DNA of 64,000 bases from Serratia marcescens (GCF_029846115.1 NZ_JARVZZ010000001.1:1364001-1428000), one strand, 5' to 3'; counted from the stretch's first letter, positions 20,961 through 33,035 are shown. Notes: generated by a model from the sequence alone, not told the origin. Made by a program: numbers and translations.

Positions 20961-21590
20961 ATGGCTAATAAAAAGCGTTCGGCTAGCTCCAGTCGCTGGT
21001 TACAAGAACACTTTAGCGATAAATATGTACAGCAGGCGCAGAAAAAGGGACTGCGTTCCCGTGCCTGGTTTAAACTTGATGAAATACAGCAGAGCGACAA
21101 ACTGTTCAAACCGGGCATGACCGTGGTTGATCTCGGTGCCGCGCCGGGTGGCTGGTCGCAGTATGTGGTCACCCAAATCGGCGGTACCGGGCGTATCATC
21201 GCCTGTGATATTTTGCCAATGGATCCTATCGTTGGCGTCGATTTCCTTCAGGGCGATTTTCGTGATGAACTGGTGCTGAAGGCGCTGTTGGAACGAGTAG
21301 GCGAGAGTAAGGTTCAGGTGGTCATGTCCGATATGGCCCCGAATATGAGTGGCACCCCGGCGGTCGATATTCCAAGGTCGATGTATCTGGTGGAGTTGGC
21401 GCTGGATATGTGTCGTGATGTCCTCGCACCAGGTGGAAGTTTCCTGGTGAAGGTGTTCCAGGGAGATGGCTTTGACGAGTACCTACGGGAAATTCGCTCC
21501 CTGTTTACGAAGGTTAAGATTCGTAAGCCAGACGCTTCCCGCGCTCGTTCGCGCGAAGTGTACATTGTAGCGACAGGGCGCAAACTGTAG
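20961..21590 (+). CDS. rlmE: 23S rRNA (uridine2552-2'-O)-methyltransferase
   Basis: A 209-residue SAM-dependent enzyme that methylates U2552 of the ribosomal A loop late in 50S assembly. SAM-binding motif [13 protein letters not shown]; catalytic K-D-K-E residues are present, including the MAPNMSG and LVKVFQG regions. The ATG at 20961 gives the same length as E. coli RlmE; an upstream TTG adds four residues only. First gene of rlmE-ftsH. Confidence 0.97.
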   Translation: MANKKRSASSSRWLQEHFSDKYVQQAQKKGLRSRAWFKLDEIQQSDKLFKPGMTVVDLGAAPGGWSQYVVTQIGGTGRIIACDILPMDPIVGVDFLQGDFRDELVLKALLERVGESKVQVVMSDMAPNMSGTPAVDIPRSMYLVELALDMCRDVLAPGGSFLVKVFQGDGFDEYLREIRSLFTKVKIRKPDASRARSREVYIVATGRKL

Positions 21591-21637
21591 TACCCTAACG
21601 CTGTTTGTTAACACAGTTGTAAGATGAGGTTAATCCC

Positions 21638-23578
21638 TTGAGTGACATGGCGAAAAACCTAATTCTCTGGTTAGTCATCGCGGTAGTGTTGATGTCTGTA
21701 TTCCAGAGCTTTGGGCCCAGCGAGTCGAATGGCCGTAGGGTGGATTACTCTACCTTCATGTCCGAACTGACCCAAGATCAGGTTCGCGAAGCGCGAATCA
21801 ACGGACGTGAAATTAACGTTACCAAGAAAGACAGTAACAAATACACGACCTACATCCCTGTCAACGATCCTAAGTTGCTGGATACGTTGTTAACGAAGAA
21901 TGTGAAAGTTGTCGGCGAGCCGCCTGAAGAGCCGAGCCTGCTGGCTTCTATCTTTATCTCTTGGTTCCCGATGCTGTTGCTGATCGGGGTCTGGATCTTC
22001 TTTATGCGGCAAATGCAGGGCGGCGGCGGCAAGGGCGCGATGTCCTTCGGCAAGAGCAAGGCCCGCATGCTGACGGAAGACCAGATCAAGACCACTTTCG
22101 CCGATGTCGCCGGTTGTGACGAAGCGAAAGAAGAGGTGAGCGAACTGGTGGAATACCTGCGCGAGCCGAGCCGTTTCCAGAAATTGGGCGGCAAGATCCC
22201 GAAAGGCGTGTTGATGGTTGGCCCGCCGGGGACCGGTAAAACGCTGTTGGCGAAAGCGATCGCCGGCGAAGCGAAGGTACCGTTCTTCACCATTTCCGGT
22301 TCCGACTTCGTCGAAATGTTCGTCGGCGTGGGTGCATCCCGCGTGCGCGACATGTTCGAACAAGCGAAGAAAGCCGCGCCGTGCATCATCTTCATCGATG
22401 AAATCGACGCCGTCGGCCGCCAGCGTGGCGCCGGCCTGGGTGGCGGTCACGATGAGCGCGAGCAGACTCTGAACCAGATGCTGGTTGAGATGGACGGTTT
22501 CGAAGGCAACGAGGGCATCATCGTCATCGCGGCTACCAACCGTCCGGACGTGCTTGACCCGGCGCTGCTGCGCCCGGGCCGTTTCGACCGTCAGGTCGTG
22601 GTCGGGCTGCCGGATGTGCGTGGCCGTGAGCAGATCCTGAAGGTGCACATGCGCCGCGTGCCGTTAGCCGCAGACATCGACGCCTCCGTCATTGCGCGCG
22701 GTACGCCGGGCTTCTCCGGTGCTGACCTGGCTAACCTGGTCAACGAAGCGGCGCTGTTCGCCGCCCGTGGCAATAAGCGCGTGGTGTCGATGGTGGAGTT
22801 CGAGAAAGCCAAAGACAAGATCATGATGGGTGCGGAACGCCGCTCCATGGTGATGACCGAAGCGCAGAAAGAGTCGACCGCGTATCACGAAGCGGGCCAC
22901 GCCATCATTGGCCGCCTGGTTCCCGAACACGATCCGGTACACAAGGTGACGATCATTCCTCGTGGCCGTGCGCTCGGCGTGACCTTCTTCCTGCCGGAAG
23001 GGGATGCGATCAGCGCCAGCCGTCAGAAGCTGGAGAGCCAAATCTCCACCCTGTACGGCGGCCGTCTGGCGGAAGAGATCATCTACGGGCCGGAAAAAGT
23101 CTCTACCGGTGCGTCGAACGACATCAAAGTGGCGACCTCCATCGCCCGCAACATGGTGACCCAGTGGGGCTTCTCCGAGAAGCTGGGTCCGCTGCTGTAT
23201 GCGGAAGAAGAGGGCGAAGTGTTCCTGGGCCGTTCCGTGGCCAAGGCGAAGCACATGTCGGATGAAACCGCGCGTATTATCGACCAGGAAGTGAAGTCGC
23301 TGATCGAGCGTAACTACACGCGTGCTCGCTCGCTGTTGATGGAAAACATGGACATCCTGCACTCGATGAAGGATGCGCTGATGAAGTATGAAACCATCGA
23401 TGCGCCGCAGATCGACGATCTGATGAACCGCAAAGACGTGCGTCCGCCGGCGGGCTGGGACGATGCGAACAAAGGCAACAGCTCTGACAACGGTGGCACC
23501 CCGAAAGCCCCGACGCCGGTAGATGAGCCTCGCACCCCAACGCCGGGCAACACCATGTCCGAACAGCTCGACAAGTAA
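21638..23578 (+). CDS. ftsH: ATP-dependent zinc metalloprotease FtsH
   Basis: An essential inner-membrane AAA+ protease that degrades LpxC, sigma-32, SecY and other substrates. Two transmembrane segments (about residues 8-25 and 100-120) flank a periplasmic domain. The AAA domain has GPPGTGKT, the Walker [10 protein letters not shown] and the second-region [15 protein letters not shown]. The zinc site is HEAGH near residue 420. The TTG at 21638 is eight bases from a GAGG ribosome-binding site, better than the ATG nine bases later (protein then 643 residues). Only the C-terminal tail differs visibly from E. coli. Confidence 0.97.
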   Translation: MSDMAKNLILWLVIAVVLMSVFQSFGPSESNGRRVDYSTFMSELTQDQVREARINGREINVTKKDSNKYTTYIPVNDPKLLDTLLTKNVKVVGEPPEEPSLLASIFISWFPMLLLIGVWIFFMRQMQGGGGKGAMSFGKSKARMLTEDQIKTTFADVAGCDEAKEEVSELVEYLREPSRFQKLGGKIPKGVLMVGPPGTGKTLLAKAIAGEAKVPFFTISGSDFVEMFVGVGASRVRDMFEQAKKAAPCIIFIDEIDAVGRQRGAGLGGGHDEREQTLNQMLVEMDGFEGNEGIIVIAATNRPDVLDPALLRPGRFDRQVVVGLPDVRGREQILKVHMRRVPLAADIDASVIARGTPGFSGADLANLVNEAALFAARGNKRVVSMVEFEKAKDKIMMGAERRSMVMTEAQKESTAYHEAGHAIIGRLVPEHDPVHKVTIIPRGRALGVTFFLPEGDAISASRQKLESQISTLYGGRLAEEIIYGPEKVSTGASNDIKVATSIARNMVTQWGFSEKLGPLLYAEEEGEVFLGRSVAKAKHMSDETARIIDQEVKSLIERNYTRARSLLMENMDILHSMKDALMKYETIDAPQIDDLMNRKDVRPPAGWDDANKGNSSDNGGTPKAPTPVDEPRTPTPGNTMSEQLDK

Positions 23579-23600
23579 CAGCGGCTGTGTAATAACATCA

Positions 23601-23628
23601 AACCCCGGCATGCCGGGGTTTTTTTTTG
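23601..23628 (+). terminator. Terminator of ftsH
   Basis: A perfect palindromic AACCCCGGCA / TGCCGGGGTT stem is followed by a long T run. It separates the heat-shock operon from folP-glmM. Confidence 0.92.
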
Positions 23629-23670
23629 CCCGGCGGGCAGTGAACCAGGCAACAGTAAGGTGGACCAACC

Positions 23671-24507
23671 ATGCAGTTAACCGTGCGCGACATGACGCTC
23701 AATCTCTCCCATCCGCAGGTGATGGGTATCCTCAACGTGACGCCGGATTCGTTTTCCGACGGCGGCCGCCACAACACCCTGAACCAGGCACTGGTGCATG
23801 CGCATGCGCTGATTTCGGCCGGCGCCACGATGATCGATATCGGCGGTGAATCGACAAGACCGGGGGCGGCGGAAGTGAGCGAAGAGGAGGAACTTGAGCG
23901 GGTCGTGCCGGTGGTGGAAGCGCTGGCGCAGCGTTTTGAAGTCTTTATCTCTGTCGATACCTCGAAAGCGGGCGTGATCCGCGAATCGGCGCACGCCGGC
24001 GCACATCTGATCAACGACATTCGTTCGCTGCAGGAGCCGGGTGCCCTGGCGGCGGCGGTGGAAAGCGAGCTGCCGGTCTGTCTGATGCATATGCAAGGGC
24101 AGCCGCGCACCATGCAACAGGCGCCGCACTACGATGACCTGATTGCCGACGTTCAGGCGTTTTTCGAGCACCATATCCGGCGCTGTAACGAGGCGGGGAT
24201 AACAAATCAGAAATTGCTGCTCGACCCAGGCTTCGGTTTCGGTAAAAATTTGGCGCACAACTATCAGCTTCTGGCACGGTTGTCGGAGTTTCATCGTTTC
24301 GGTTTGCCGCTGTTGGTCGGCATGTCGCGCAAATCGATGGTAGGACAACTGCTGAACGTACCACCGGATCAACGGGTTATCGGCAGCGTGGCCTGCGCGG
24401 TAATCGCGGCGATGCAGGGCGCGCAGATTGTCAGAGTGCATGACGTTAAAGAAACCGTCGAGGCGATGCGTGTCGTCGAGGCAACACTTTCAGCTAAGGG
24501 ACAGTAG
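23671..24507 (+). CDS. folP: Dihydropteroate synthase
   Basis: A 278-residue folate-pathway enzyme that condenses p-aminobenzoate with dihydropterin pyrophosphate; it is the sulfonamide target. TIM-barrel motifs are [22 protein letters not shown] and [14 protein letters not shown]. coli FolP is 282 residues. A later ATG (23689) is possible but would trim the N terminus. glmM begins four bases after the stop, so the two are one operon. Confidence 0.97.
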   Translation: MQLTVRDMTLNLSHPQVMGILNVTPDSFSDGGRHNTLNQALVHAHALISAGATMIDIGGESTRPGAAEVSEEEELERVVPVVEALAQRFEVFISVDTSKAGVIRESAHAGAHLINDIRSLQEPGALAAAVESELPVCLMHMQGQPRTMQQAPHYDDLIADVQAFFEHHIRRCNEAGITNQKLLLDPGFGFGKNLAHNYQLLARLSEFHRFGLPLLVGMSRKSMVGQLLNVPPDQRVIGSVACAVIAAMQGAQIVRVHDVKETVEAMRVVEATLSAKGQ

Positions 24508-24511
24508 AGAC

Positions 24512-25849
24512 ATGAGCGAGCGCAAATATTTTGGCACCGACGGCATCCGTGGCAAGGTCGGGGACAGCCCCATCACGCCGGACTTCGTGCTGAAGCTGGG
24601 CTGGGCGGCCGGTAAAGTGCTGGCGCGTCACGGTTCCCGCAAGATCATCATCGGTAAGGATACGCGCATCTCCGGCTATATGCTGGAGTCCGCTCTGGAA
24701 GCCGGCCTGGCGGCTGCAGGGTTGTCCGCCTCTTTCACCGGGCCGATGCCAACCCCGGCGGTGGCTTATCTGACGCGCACTTTCCGCGCTGAAGCGGGCA
24801 TCGTCATCTCCGCTTCGCATAACCCGTTTTATGACAACGGCATCAAGTTCTTCTCGATCGACGGGGCCAAGCTGCCGGACAACGTCGAAGAAGCTATCGA
24901 AGCCGAGATGGAAAAGCCGCTGACCTGCGTGGAGTCCGCCGAGCTGGGTAAAGCCAGCCGCATCATCGACGCCGCCGGCCGCTACATCGAATTCTGCAAA
25001 GGCACCTTCCCGAGCGAGCTGAGCCTGAAGGGGCTGAAAATTGTGGTCGACTGCGCCAACGGAGCGACTTACCACATCGCACCGAGCGTGCTGCGCGAGC
25101 TGGGCGCCACGGTGATCGCCATCGGCGTTGAGCCGGACGGCATGAATATCAACGAAAAATGCGGCGCTACCGACGTGCGTCAGCTGCAGGAGCGCGTGCT
25201 GCAGGAAAAAGCGCACGTGGGCCTGGCGTTTGACGGCGACGGCGACCGCGTGATGATGGTGGATCACCTGGGCAACAAGGTGGACGGCGATCAGATCCTG
25301 TACATCATTGCCCGCGAAGGCCTGCGTCAGGGCCAGCTGCGCGGTGGTGCAGTCGGCACTCTGATGAGCAATATGGGGCTGGAGCTGGCGCTGAAACAGC
25401 TGGGCATTCCGTTCGCTCGCGCCAAAGTGGGCGACCGCTATGTGTTGGAGAAGCTGCAGGAGCTGGGCTGGCGCATCGGTGCGGAAAACTCCGGTCATGT
25501 GATCCTGCTGGACAAAACCACCACCGGCGACGGCATCGTGGCCGGGCTGCAGGTGCTGACCGCCATGGTGCGCAACCACATGAGCCTGCATGACCTGTGC
25601 AGCGGCATGAAGCTGCTGCCGCAGATTCTGGTCAACGTGCGCTTCGCCGGCGATCACAATCCGCTGGAGTCTGAAGCGGTGCGTAAAGTCACCGAGCAGG
25701 TGGAAGCCGAACTGGCCGGCCGCGGCCGGGTGCTGCTGCGCAAATCGGGTACCGAACCGCTGATCCGCGTAATGGTGGAAGGCGAGGACGAGCAGCAGGT
25801 GACCACGCTGGCGCATCGCATCGCCGACGCGGTGAAATCCGCCGGTTAA
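24512..25849 (+). CDS. glmM: Phosphoglucosamine mutase
   Basis: A 445-residue enzyme that interconverts glucosamine 6-phosphate and glucosamine 1-phosphate for UDP-GlcNAc synthesis. The phosphoserine loop reads [13 protein letters not shown], the metal loop is DGDGDR, and the sugar-phosphate loop lies near the C terminus ([12 protein letters not shown]). The length equals E. coli GlmM. The ATG at 24512 is used; a longer frame overlaps folP in another frame and has no family match. Confidence 0.98.
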   Translation: MSERKYFGTDGIRGKVGDSPITPDFVLKLGWAAGKVLARHGSRKIIIGKDTRISGYMLESALEAGLAAAGLSASFTGPMPTPAVAYLTRTFRAEAGIVISASHNPFYDNGIKFFSIDGAKLPDNVEEAIEAEMEKPLTCVESAELGKASRIIDAAGRYIEFCKGTFPSELSLKGLKIVVDCANGATYHIAPSVLRELGATVIAIGVEPDGMNINEKCGATDVRQLQERVLQEKAHVGLAFDGDGDRVMMVDHLGNKVDGDQILYIIAREGLRQGQLRGGAVGTLMSNMGLELALKQLGIPFARAKVGDRYVLEKLQELGWRIGAENSGHVILLDKTTTGDGIVAGLQVLTAMVRNHMSLHDLCSGMKLLPQILVNVRFAGDHNPLESEAVRKVTEQVEAELAGRGRVLLRKSGTEPLIRVMVEGEDEQQVTTLAHRIADAVKSAG

Positions 25850-26069
25850 AACAGTCAGTTAGCCGCCGGGCTCGGTAAAGCTGAGCCCGGAGAGGCGATT
25901 GTTGGCGTTTTTTTCCGCAAACGCGCCGGCGGCTGCAAATTGCCCTTGCGCGGGTTGGCGGCTTTGGTTAGTATTCACACCCGCTTCAGTAGGCAGTTTA
26001 TAAAAACGCCTGCTTGATGAGTGTGAAGCATTTGGCATGCGGTGAGGCCGCAAGGATACGGGTACTACT

Positions 26070-26405
26070 ATGTACGAAGCTCTTCTGGTAATTTTCCTGC
26101 TGATTTCAATCGGGCTGGTTGCTCTGATTATGTTGCAGCAAGGTAAAGGCGCTGACATGGGAGCCTCTTTCGGAGCAGGTGCATCAGGCACATTGTTCGG
26201 TTCGAGTGGTTCCGGTAACTTTATGACCCGCATGACTGCTGTGCTGGCGACGCTGTTCTTCGTCATCAGCCTGATTCTGGGCAACCTCAGCAGCAACCAA
26301 AGCAAGAAAGGCAGCGAGTGGGAAAACCTGGGTCAGCCAGTGAAAACTGAGCAGACAACCGCGCCGGCAGCACCTGCCAAGCCGAGCAGCGACATCCCGC
26401 AGTAA
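26070..26405 (+). CDS. secG: Protein-export membrane protein SecG
   Basis: A 111-residue auxiliary subunit of the SecYEG translocon with two transmembrane segments (about residues 3-22 and 53-73). They are joined by the conserved loop IMLQQGKGADMGASFG. The C-terminal tail is Pro/Ala-rich. The length is close to E. coli SecG (110). It is followed by tRNA-Leu, as in E. coli. Confidence 0.97.
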   Translation: MYEALLVIFLLISIGLVALIMLQQGKGADMGASFGAGASGTLFGSSGSGNFMTRMTAVLATLFFVISLILGNLSSNQSKKGSEWENLGQPVKTEQTTAPAAPAKPSSDIPQ

Positions 26406-26475
26406 GCCGCAAAAAAGTTTGTAAACGGTGGTTGTGAACTCGAAAAAACAACGGCCGTTAGCAGTAAGAATCAGT

Positions 26476-26562
26476 ACCGAGGTGGTGGAATTGGTAGACA
26501 CGCTACCTTGAGGTGGTAGTGCCCTAACGGGCTTGTGGGTTCGAGTCCCATCCTCGGTACCA
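26476..26562 (+). tRNA. leuU: tRNA-Leu (GAG)
   Basis: An 87-nt class II tRNA with an encoded CCA end (26560-26562). The acceptor arms are ACCGAGG and CCTCGGT, and the anticodon stem CTACC/GGTAG encloses the loop TTGAGGT, so the anticodon GAG is at 26510-26512. A long variable arm (GTGCCCTAACGGGCT) and the GGTTCGAGT T loop are present. The position after secG matches E. coli leuU. Confidence 0.97.
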
Positions 26563-26622
26563 AATCCCAGAGATAACTTGCAATTTTGCGATTATCGGCG
26601 TAGTATTTGCCACGTTTTCGGA

Positions 26623-26699
<77 letters not shown>

Positions 26700-26832
26700 C
26701 TTTCCTTTAAGTGTTTATTTTCAAATACACTTTTCGATTGAAACCCGCTTTTCTCGATCAACATTTGAAAATGACACTTGCTCGAAAGTTGTACCGAGGC
26801 CGCCTAGCGGCAAACAGGGTCCAGTTGCATAA

Positions 26833-26856
26833 AGCCCCGATTTTTCGGGGTTTTTT
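26833..26856 (+). terminator. First terminator after metY
   Basis: A GCCCCGA / TCGGGG stem with a T-rich loop is followed by six T. It would release most transcripts after the tRNA and leave partial read-through into rimP-nusA-infB. Confidence 0.85.
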
Positions 26857-26878
26857 GTTATTTGGCAACAGAATCACT

Positions 26879-26899
26879 GGGCTATTTAGCCCTTTTTTT
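26879..26899 (+). terminator. Second, tandem terminator before rimP
   Basis: A GGGCTA / TAGCCC stem with a two-base loop and seven T lies 18 bp before the rimP start. Tandem terminators at this place are known in E. coli, where NusA regulates read-through. Confidence 0.82.
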
Positions 26900-26916
26900 A
26901 TGTCTTGGGGGTGGGC

Positions 26917-27369
26917 TTGTCCACATTAGAGCAACAGTTAACAGAGATGCTTTCGGCACCGGTAGAAGCGTTGGGCTTTGAGCTTGTAGGCATCGAATTC
27001 ATTCGTGCGCGCCAATCGACGCTCCGCATCTATATTGATAGTGATAACGGCATCAATGTTGATGATTGCGCTGATGTCAGCCACCAGGTCAGCGCTGTAT
27101 TGGACGTCGAAGATCCAATCACGGTCGCTTACAACTTGGAAGTCTCCTCTCCTGGCCTTGATCGCCCGATGTTCACCGCAGAACACTATACGCGTTACCT
27201 CGGTGAAGAAGTCAGCCTGGTCCTGCGCATGGCGGTACAGAACCGTCGCAAGTGGCAGGGTATTATCAAGTCTGTCGAAGGCGAGATGATCACGGTTACT
27301 GTGGAAGGGAAAGATGAAGTGTTCGCGCTGAGCAACATCCAGAAAGCGAACCTGGTACCCCACTTTTAA
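26917..27369 (+). CDS. rimP: Ribosome maturation factor RimP
   Basis: A 150-residue 30S assembly factor. I use the TTG at 26917, which gives [19 protein letters not shown] as in E. coli RimP (150 residues) and sits behind a GGGGGTG ribosome-binding site. Earlier TTG/GTG codons would lie in that site. The second terminator ends just upstream, so the site is close to the hairpin. First protein gene of the nusA operon. Confidence 0.96.
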   Translation: MSTLEQQLTEMLSAPVEALGFELVGIEFIRARQSTLRIYIDSDNGINVDDCADVSHQVSAVLDVEDPITVAYNLEVSSPGLDRPMFTAEHYTRYLGEEVSLVLRMAVQNRRKWQGIIKSVEGEMITVTVEGKDEVFALSNIQKANLVPHF

Positions 27370-27390
27370 AGTTTGGAAGAGGCAACTAGG

Positions 27391-28899
27391 ATGAACAAAG
27401 AGATTCTGGCTGTTGTTGAAGCAGTTTCCAATGAAAAATCCCTTCCGCGCGAGAAGATTTTCGAAGCGCTGGAAACTGCATTAGCCACCGCAACCAAGAA
27501 AAAATACGAGCAGGAAATCGACGTGCGCGTCAGCATTGACCGCAGAACCGGCGATTTCGACACCTTCCGCCGTTGGGTCGCCGTAGACGAGGTGACTCAG
27601 CCAACGCGTGAAATCACGCTGGAAGCCGCTCAGTTTGAAGATCCGAGCATCGAGCTCGGCGGCTACGTCGAAGATCAGATCGAATCCGTGACCTTTGACC
27701 GTATCACCACCCAAACCGCCAAGCAGGTTATCGTGCAGAAAGTGCGTGAAGCCGAGCGTGCGATGGTGGTCGACGCTTTCCGTGAGCACGAAGGTGAGAT
27801 CGTCACCGGCGTGGTGAAGAAAGTGAACCGTGACAGCATCGCGCTGGATCTGGGCAACAACGCTGAAGCGGTGATTGGCCGTGAAGACATGCTGCCGCGC
27901 GAAAACTTCCGTCCGGGCGACCGCATTCGCGGCGTACTGTACGCCGTGCGTCCTGAAGCTCGCGGTGCGCAGCTGTTCGTCAGCCGTTCCAGCTCGGAAA
28001 TGCTGAAAGAGCTGTTCCGCATCGAAGTGCCGGAAATCGGCGAAGAAGTGATCGAAATTAAAGCGGCAGCCCGCGATCCAGGCTCCCGCGCGAAAATTGC
28101 AGTGAAAACCAACGACAAGCGCATCGACCCGGTCGGCGCCTGCGTAGGTATGCGCGGTGCGCGCGTTCAGGCCGTGTCGAGCGAGCTCGGCGGCGAACGC
28201 ATCGACATCATCCTGTGGGATGATAACCCAGCGCAATTCGTCATCAACGCCATGGCGCCGGCCGACGTCGCGTCGATCGTGGTAGATGAAGATAACTGCA
28301 CCATGGATATCGCCGTTGAAGCCAGCAACCTGGCACAGGCGATCGGCCGTAACGGCCAAAACGTGCGTTTGGCTTCCCAGCTGCTGAAACAACACCGCGG
28401 CGACGATCGTTGGGAACTGAACGTGATGACGGCGGACGACCTGCAGGCCAAGCACCAGGCCGAGGCTCATGCCGCTATTGATACCTTCACCAAGTATCTT
28501 GATATCGACGAAGATTTCGCCACCGTACTGGTTGAAGAAGGCTTCTCCACGCTGGAAGAACTGGCCTACGTGCCGATCAAAGAGCTGTTGGAAATCGACG
28601 GTCTGGATGAAGATACGGTTGAAGCATTGCGCGAACGCGCCAAAGCTGCATTGACCACGCTGGCCCTGGCACAAGAAGAAAGCCTGGGCGACAACAAACC
28701 GGCCGACGATTTGCTCAACCTGCCGGGTCTTGAGCGCAGCATGGCCTTTAAACTGGCCGCGCGTGGGGTTTGTACGCTGGAAGATCTTGCCGAGCAGGGT
28801 GTTGACGATCTGGCTGATATTGAAGGGCTTAGCGACGAGCAAGCCGGTGAGCTGATCATGGCTGCACGCAATATCTGTTGGTTTGGCGACAACGCGTAA
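27391..28899 (+). CDS. nusA: Transcription termination/antitermination factor NusA
   Basis: A 502-residue RNA polymerase-binding factor that promotes pausing and termination and takes part in antitermination complexes. Domain order: N-terminal polymerase-binding domain (1-135), S1, KH1/KH2 (including [12 protein letters not shown] and [13 protein letters not shown]), and two C-terminal acidic repeats with HhH character. E. coli NusA has 495 residues. The gene lies 21 bp after rimP, and infB follows 23 bp later. Confidence 0.98.
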   Translation: MNKEILAVVEAVSNEKSLPREKIFEALETALATATKKKYEQEIDVRVSIDRRTGDFDTFRRWVAVDEVTQPTREITLEAAQFEDPSIELGGYVEDQIESVTFDRITTQTAKQVIVQKVREAERAMVVDAFREHEGEIVTGVVKKVNRDSIALDLGNNAEAVIGREDMLPRENFRPGDRIRGVLYAVRPEARGAQLFVSRSSSEMLKELFRIEVPEIGEEVIEIKAAARDPGSRAKIAVKTNDKRIDPVGACVGMRGARVQAVSSELGGERIDIILWDDNPAQFVINAMAPADVASIVVDEDNCTMDIAVEASNLAQAIGRNGQNVRLASQLLKQHRGDDRWELNVMTADDLQAKHQAEAHAAIDTFTKYLDIDEDFATVLVEEGFSTLEELAYVPIKELLEIDGLDEDTVEALRERAKAALTTLALAQEESLGDNKPADDLLNLPGLERSMAFKLAARGVCTLEDLAEQGVDDLADIEGLSDEQAGELIMAARNICWFGDNA

Positions 28900-28922
28900 T
28901 AACTGTAGCAGGAAGGAACAGC

Positions 28923-31610
28923 ATGACGACAGATGTAACCGTAAAATCGCTGGCAGCAGAGATTCAGACTCCGGTTGATCGCCTGGTACAGCAGTTTGCT
29001 GATGCAGGGATCAACAAGTCCGAGTCGGACTCTGTTACCCAGCAAGAAAAAGAAACATTGCTGGCGCACCTGAACCGTGAACACGGCAGCGCGCCGGGTA
29101 AACTCACTTTGCAGCGCAAAACGCGCAGCACCTTGAATATCCCGAGCACCGGCGGTAAAAGTAAATCGGTGCAAATTGAGGTCCGCAAGAAACGCACTTA
29201 TGTAAATCGCGATACGCAGGAAGCCCAGTTGGCTGAAGCGGCAGAGCAGGCACAGCGTGAAGCGGAAGAGCAGGCACGGCGCGAAGCGGAAGAGCTCGTA
29301 AAACGCGAAGCGGAAGCGAAGCGCGCAGCCGAAGAGCAAGCCAAACGTGAGGCCGCGGAGATTGCTAAGCGTAATTCAGCGGAAAAAGAAAAAGTGACCA
29401 ATCAACATACCGACGAAATGACCAAGCCAGCTCAGGCGGAAAAAGCACGCCGTGAAGCCGAAGCCGCGGAACTGAAACGCAAAGCGGAAGAGGAAGTGCG
29501 CCGCAAGGTTGAAGAGGAAGCCAAGCGCGTGGCGGAAGAAGCCCGCCGCATGGCCGAAGAGAACGGCGAGAAGTGGGCCCAGGCAGACGCGGCAAGCGCC
29601 GCGGTTGAAAGCGCCGACTATCACGTGACCACCTCTCAGCACGCCCGTGCCGCTGAAGACGAAAACGACGCCAAAGTTGAAGGCGATCGTCGCAGCCGCA
29701 CCCGCGGCGGCAAAGCCACCAAGCAGAAGAAAGGCAACAAGCTGTCCGAATCCAAAGCGGATCGTGAAGAGGCGCGTGCCGTTACCCGTGGCGGTAAAGG
29801 CAAACGCAAGCCTAGCGCTCTGCAGCAGGGCTTCAACAAGCCGGCGCAGGTGGTTAACCGTGACGTGGTGATCGGCGAAACCATCACCGTGGCCGAGCTG
29901 GCCAACAAGATGGCGGTAAAAGGTTCTCAGGTCATCAAAGTGATGATGAAGCTGGGCGCCATGGCCACCATCAACCAGGTTATCGACCAGGAAACCGCAC
30001 AGCTGGTTGCCGAAGAGATGGGGCACAAAGTTATCCTGCGCCGTGAAAACGAGCTGGAAGAAGCGCTGATGAGCGACCGTGATACGGGCGCTGCGGCCGA
30101 GCCGCGCGCGCCGGTCGTGACCATCATGGGCCACGTTGACCACGGTAAAACCTCTCTGCTGGACTACATCCGCTCCACCAAAGTGGCGGCGGGCGAAGCC
30201 GGCGGCATTACCCAGCACATCGGTGCCTACCACGTAGAAACCGAGAACGGCATGATCACCTTCCTGGATACTCCGGGCCACGCCGCGTTTACCTCGATGC
30301 GTGCTCGCGGTGCTCAGGCGACTGACATCGTGGTTCTGGTGGTGGCGGCCGACGACGGCGTGATGCCACAGACCATCGAAGCTATCCAGCACGCGAAAGC
30401 GGCGCAGGTGCCGTTGGTGGTTGCGGTGAACAAAATCGACAAGCCGGAAGCCGATCCGGACCGCGTTAAGCAGGAACTGTCTCAGTACGGCGTTATGCCG
30501 GAAGAGTGGGGCGGCGAAGCGCAGTTCGTCCACGTGTCCGCGAAAGCCGGTACCGGTATCGACGAGCTGCTGCAGGCTATCCTGCTGCAGGCCGAAGTTC
30601 TGGAACTGAAAGCAGTTCGCAGCGGCATGGCGAGCGGCGTGGTGATCGAGTCCTTCCTGGATAAAGGCCGTGGCCCTGTGGCTACCGTGCTGGTTCAGGA
30701 AGGTACGCTGAACAAGGGCGATATCGTTCTGTGCGGCTTCGAATACGGCCGTGTGCGTGCGATGCGCGACGAATTGGGCCGTGACGTGACCTCCGCCGGT
30801 CCGTCTATCCCTGTGGAAATCCTGGGTCTGTCCAGCGTGCCTGCAGCGGGTGACGAAGCGACCGTGGTGCGTGATGAGAAGAAAGCGCGTGAAGTGGCGC
30901 TGTACCGTCAGGGCAAATTCCGCGAAGTCAAACTGGCGCGTCAGCAGAAGTCCAAGCTGGAAAACATGTTCGCCAACATGACCGACGGCGAAGTGTCCGA
31001 GCTGAACATCGTACTGAAGTCCGACGTACAGGGTTCTTGCGAAGCGATCAGCGACTCGCTGCTGAAACTCTCCACCGACGAAGTGAAGGTGAAGATTGTC
31101 GGCTCCGGCGTAGGTGGTATCACCGAAACCGACGCGACGCTGGCTGCGGCATCCAACGCCATCATCCTGGGCTTCAACGTGCGTGCCGACGCTTCTGCGC
31201 GCCGCGTAATCGAAGCGGAAAGCCTGGATCTGCGTTACTACTCCGTGATCTATAACCTGATCGACGAAGTGAAGCAGGCGATGAGCGGTATGCTGGCGCC
31301 GGAATACAAGCAGCAGATCATCGGCCTGGCCGAAGTGCGCGACGTGTTCAAATCGCCTAAGTTCGGTGCTATCGCCGGCTGTATGGTTACCGAAGGGACC
31401 ATCAAGCGTCACAACCCAATCCGTGTACTGCGCGACAACGTGGTTATCTATGAAGGCGAGCTGGAATCCCTGCGCCGCTTCAAGGATGACGTTAACGAAG
31501 TCCGTAACGGCATGGAATGTGGTATCGGCGTTAAGAACTATAACGACGTGCGCGTCGGCGACATGATCGAAGTGTTCGAAATCATTGAGATCCAACGCAC
31601 CATCGCTTAA
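28923..31610 (+). CDS. infB: Translation initiation factor IF-2
   Basis: An 895-residue GTPase that places initiator tRNA on the 30S subunit. It has an N-terminal IF2_N domain, a long charged repeat region (about residues 100-215 with [17 protein letters not shown] heptads), a second IF2_N domain, and the G domain ([21 protein letters not shown]). Domains II-IV follow, ending IQRTIA. Internal in-frame codons GTG158 (29394) and ATG166 (29418) sit where E. coli starts the shorter IF2-2 forms, so several isoforms are likely. The ATG at 28923 has AAGGAA upstream. Confidence 0.98.
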   Translation: MTTDVTVKSLAAEIQTPVDRLVQQFADAGINKSESDSVTQQEKETLLAHLNREHGSAPGKLTLQRKTRSTLNIPSTGGKSKSVQIEVRKKRTYVNRDTQEAQLAEAAEQAQREAEEQARREAEELVKREAEAKRAAEEQAKREAAEIAKRNSAEKEKVTNQHTDEMTKPAQAEKARREAEAAELKRKAEEEVRRKVEEEAKRVAEEARRMAEENGEKWAQADAASAAVESADYHVTTSQHARAAEDENDAKVEGDRRSRTRGGKATKQKKGNKLSESKADREEARAVTRGGKGKRKPSALQQGFNKPAQVVNRDVVIGETITVAELANKMAVKGSQVIKVMMKLGAMATINQVIDQETAQLVAEEMGHKVILRRENELEEALMSDRDTGAAAEPRAPVVTIMGHVDHGKTSLLDYIRSTKVAAGEAGGITQHIGAYHVETENGMITFLDTPGHAAFTSMRARGAQATDIVVLVVAADDGVMPQTIEAIQHAKAAQVPLVVAVNKIDKPEADPDRVKQELSQYGVMPEEWGGEAQFVHVSAKAGTGIDELLQAILLQAEVLELKAVRSGMASGVVIESFLDKGRGPVATVLVQEGTLNKGDIVLCGFEYGRVRAMRDELGRDVTSAGPSIPVEILGLSSVPAAGDEATVVRDEKKAREVALYRQGKFREVKLARQQKSKLENMFANMTDGEVSELNIVLKSDVQGSCEAISDSLLKLSTDEVKVKIVGSGVGGITETDATLAAASNAIILGFNVRADASARRVIEAESLDLRYYSVIYNLIDEVKQAMSGMLAPEYKQQIIGLAEVRDVFKSPKFGAIAGCMVTEGTIKRHNPIRVLRDNVVIYEGELESLRRFKDDVNEVRNGMECGIGVKNYNDVRVGDMIEVFEIIEIQRTIA

Positions 31611-31638
31611 CGATTGCACATCTGCTTATATCTGTTTA

Positions 31639-31660
31639 CGGGGGGCCTTTGTGCCCCCCG
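31639..31660 (+). terminator. GC-rich stem-loop between infB and rbfA
   Basis: An eight-base-pair stem (CGGGGGGC / GCCCCCCG) with a six-base loop lies in the 70-bp gap. It has no proper T tract, so it is more likely a partial attenuator or processing site than a full terminator. Confidence 0.5.
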
Positions 31661-31680
31661 ATTTGTCTGGAGAATCCAAA

Positions 31681-32091
31681 ATGGCAAAAGAATTCAGCCG
31701 CGGTCAACGCGTGGCGCAAGAGATGCAGAAAGAGATTGCGATCATTCTGCAGCGTGAAGTGAAAGATCCGCGCGTCGGCATGGCGACCGTTTCCGGCGTG
31801 GAAGTGTCCCGTGACCTGGCGTATGCCAAGGTTTACGTCACCTTCCTGAACGTGCTGACCGAGAACCACGATCCGGATCTGGTCACCAACGGCATTAAAG
31901 CGTTGCAGGACGCTTCCGGTTACATCCGCACCCTGCTGGGCAAAGCGATGCGCCTGCGCGTGGTGCCGGAGTTGACCTTCGCCTACGACAACTCCCTGGT
32001 GGAAGGCATGCGCATGTCCAACCTGGTGACCAACGTGGTGAAGAACGACGCCGAGCGCCGTTCCGCCTCAGGCGATGACAAGGAGGATTAA
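31681..32091 (+). CDS. rbfA: 30S ribosome-binding factor RbfA
   Basis: A 136-residue single-KH protein needed for 16S rRNA 5'-end maturation and cold adaptation. It starts [20 protein letters not shown] with GGAG upstream. The length is close to E. coli RbfA (133). Its stop codon overlaps the truB start by one base (TAATG), so translation is coupled. Confidence 0.97.
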   Translation: MAKEFSRGQRVAQEMQKEIAIILQREVKDPRVGMATVSGVEVSRDLAYAKVYVTFLNVLTENHDPDLVTNGIKALQDASGYIRTLLGKAMRLRVVPELTFAYDNSLVEGMRMSNLVTNVVKNDAERRSASGDDKED

Positions 32092-33035
32092 TGAGTCGCC
32101 CTCGTCGCCGCGGCCGTGATATCCACGGCGTGCTGTTGCTGGACAAGCCACAGGGCTTGTCGTCCAACGATGCGCTGCAAAAAGTAAAACGCCTGTACAA
32201 CGCCAACCGGGCGGGCCATACCGGCGCGCTCGATCCGTTGGCGACCGGCATGCTGCCTATCTGCCTGGGCGAAGCAACCAAGTTTTCGCAATACCTGCTC
32301 GATTCCGACAAGCGTTATCGGGTGATCGCCAAGCTGGGGCAGCGTACCGATACCTCCGACGCCGACGGCCAGATCGTGCAGGAGCGCCCGGTGAATTTCA
32401 CTCAGGCGCAGCTCGATGCGGCGCTGGACACCTTCCGCGGTGATATCCAGCAGGTGCCGTCGATGTATTCGGCGCTGAAATACCAGGGCAAGAAACTCTA
32501 CGAGTATGCGCGCCAGGGCATTGAAGTGCCGCGCGAAGCGCGCAGCATCACGGTGTACGAGCTGCAGTTTATCCGCTGGGAAGGGGATGAGCTGGAGCTG
32601 GAGATCCACTGCTCGAAAGGCACCTACATCCGCACCATCACCGACGATCTCGGCGAGCTGCTGGGCTGCGGCGCGCACGTGATCTATCTGCGCCGCCTGC
32701 AGGTGGCGACTTACCCGATCGCGCGCATGGTGACGCTGGAACAGCTGAACGCCTTGCTGGCGCAGGCGCAGGAACAGGCGATCGCGCCCGGCGAGCTGCT
32801 CGATCCGCTGCTGATGCCGATGGACAGCCCGGTTGAGAACTATCCGGAAGTGAATTTGCTGCCGGTGGTAGCGGGCTACGTCAAGCAGGGGCAACCGGTG
32901 CAAGTGGCCGGCGCGCCGGCTTCCGGCCTGGTGCGCATCACCGAGGGTGAAGAGCGAAAATTCATCGGCGTTGGCGACATCGCCGAGGATGGTCGCGTGG
33001 CGCCGCGCCGCCTGGTGGTCGAGCATTTCGACTGA
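32091..33035 (+). CDS. truB: tRNA pseudouridine(55) synthase TruB
   Basis: A 314-residue enzyme that makes pseudouridine 55 in the T loop of tRNAs and also acts as a tRNA chaperone. The catalytic motif [12 protein letters not shown] carries the active aspartate; a C-terminal PUA-like domain follows. The length equals E. coli TruB (314). It overlaps rbfA by one base and has an AGGAGG ribosome-binding site. Confidence 0.98.
   Translation: MSRPRRRGRDIHGVLLLDKPQGLSSNDALQKVKRLYNANRAGHTGALDPLATGMLPICLGEATKFSQYLLDSDKRYRVIAKLGQRTDTSDADGQIVQERPVNFTQAQLDAALDTFRGDIQQVPSMYSALKYQGKKLYEYARQGIEVPREARSITVYELQFIRWEGDELELEIHCSKGTYIRTITDDLGELLGCGAHVIYLRRLQVATYPIARMVTLEQLNALLAQAQEQAIAPGELLDPLLMPMDSPVENYPEVNLLPVVAGYVKQGQPVQVAGAPASGLVRITEGEERKFIGVGDIAEDGRVAPRRLVVEHFD

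Noticed and set aside
25866..25914. Hairpin after glmM as an intrinsic terminator
   Set aside because: The eight-bp stem is separated from the T run by about 17 bases, so it does not form a standard terminator.
26711..26929. A 72-codon frame after metY
   Set aside because: It spans two intrinsic terminators and the rimP ribosome-binding site, so it is not a gene.
29220..29560. Direct repeats inside infB, considered as minisatellite or CRISPR-like
   Set aside because: They encode charged REAEEQ-type heptads normal for enterobacterial IF2; there are no spacers.
29376..31619. A 747-codon open frame antisense to infB
   Set aside because: Shadow frame produced by strong codon bias of IF2; no domain, no start signal.
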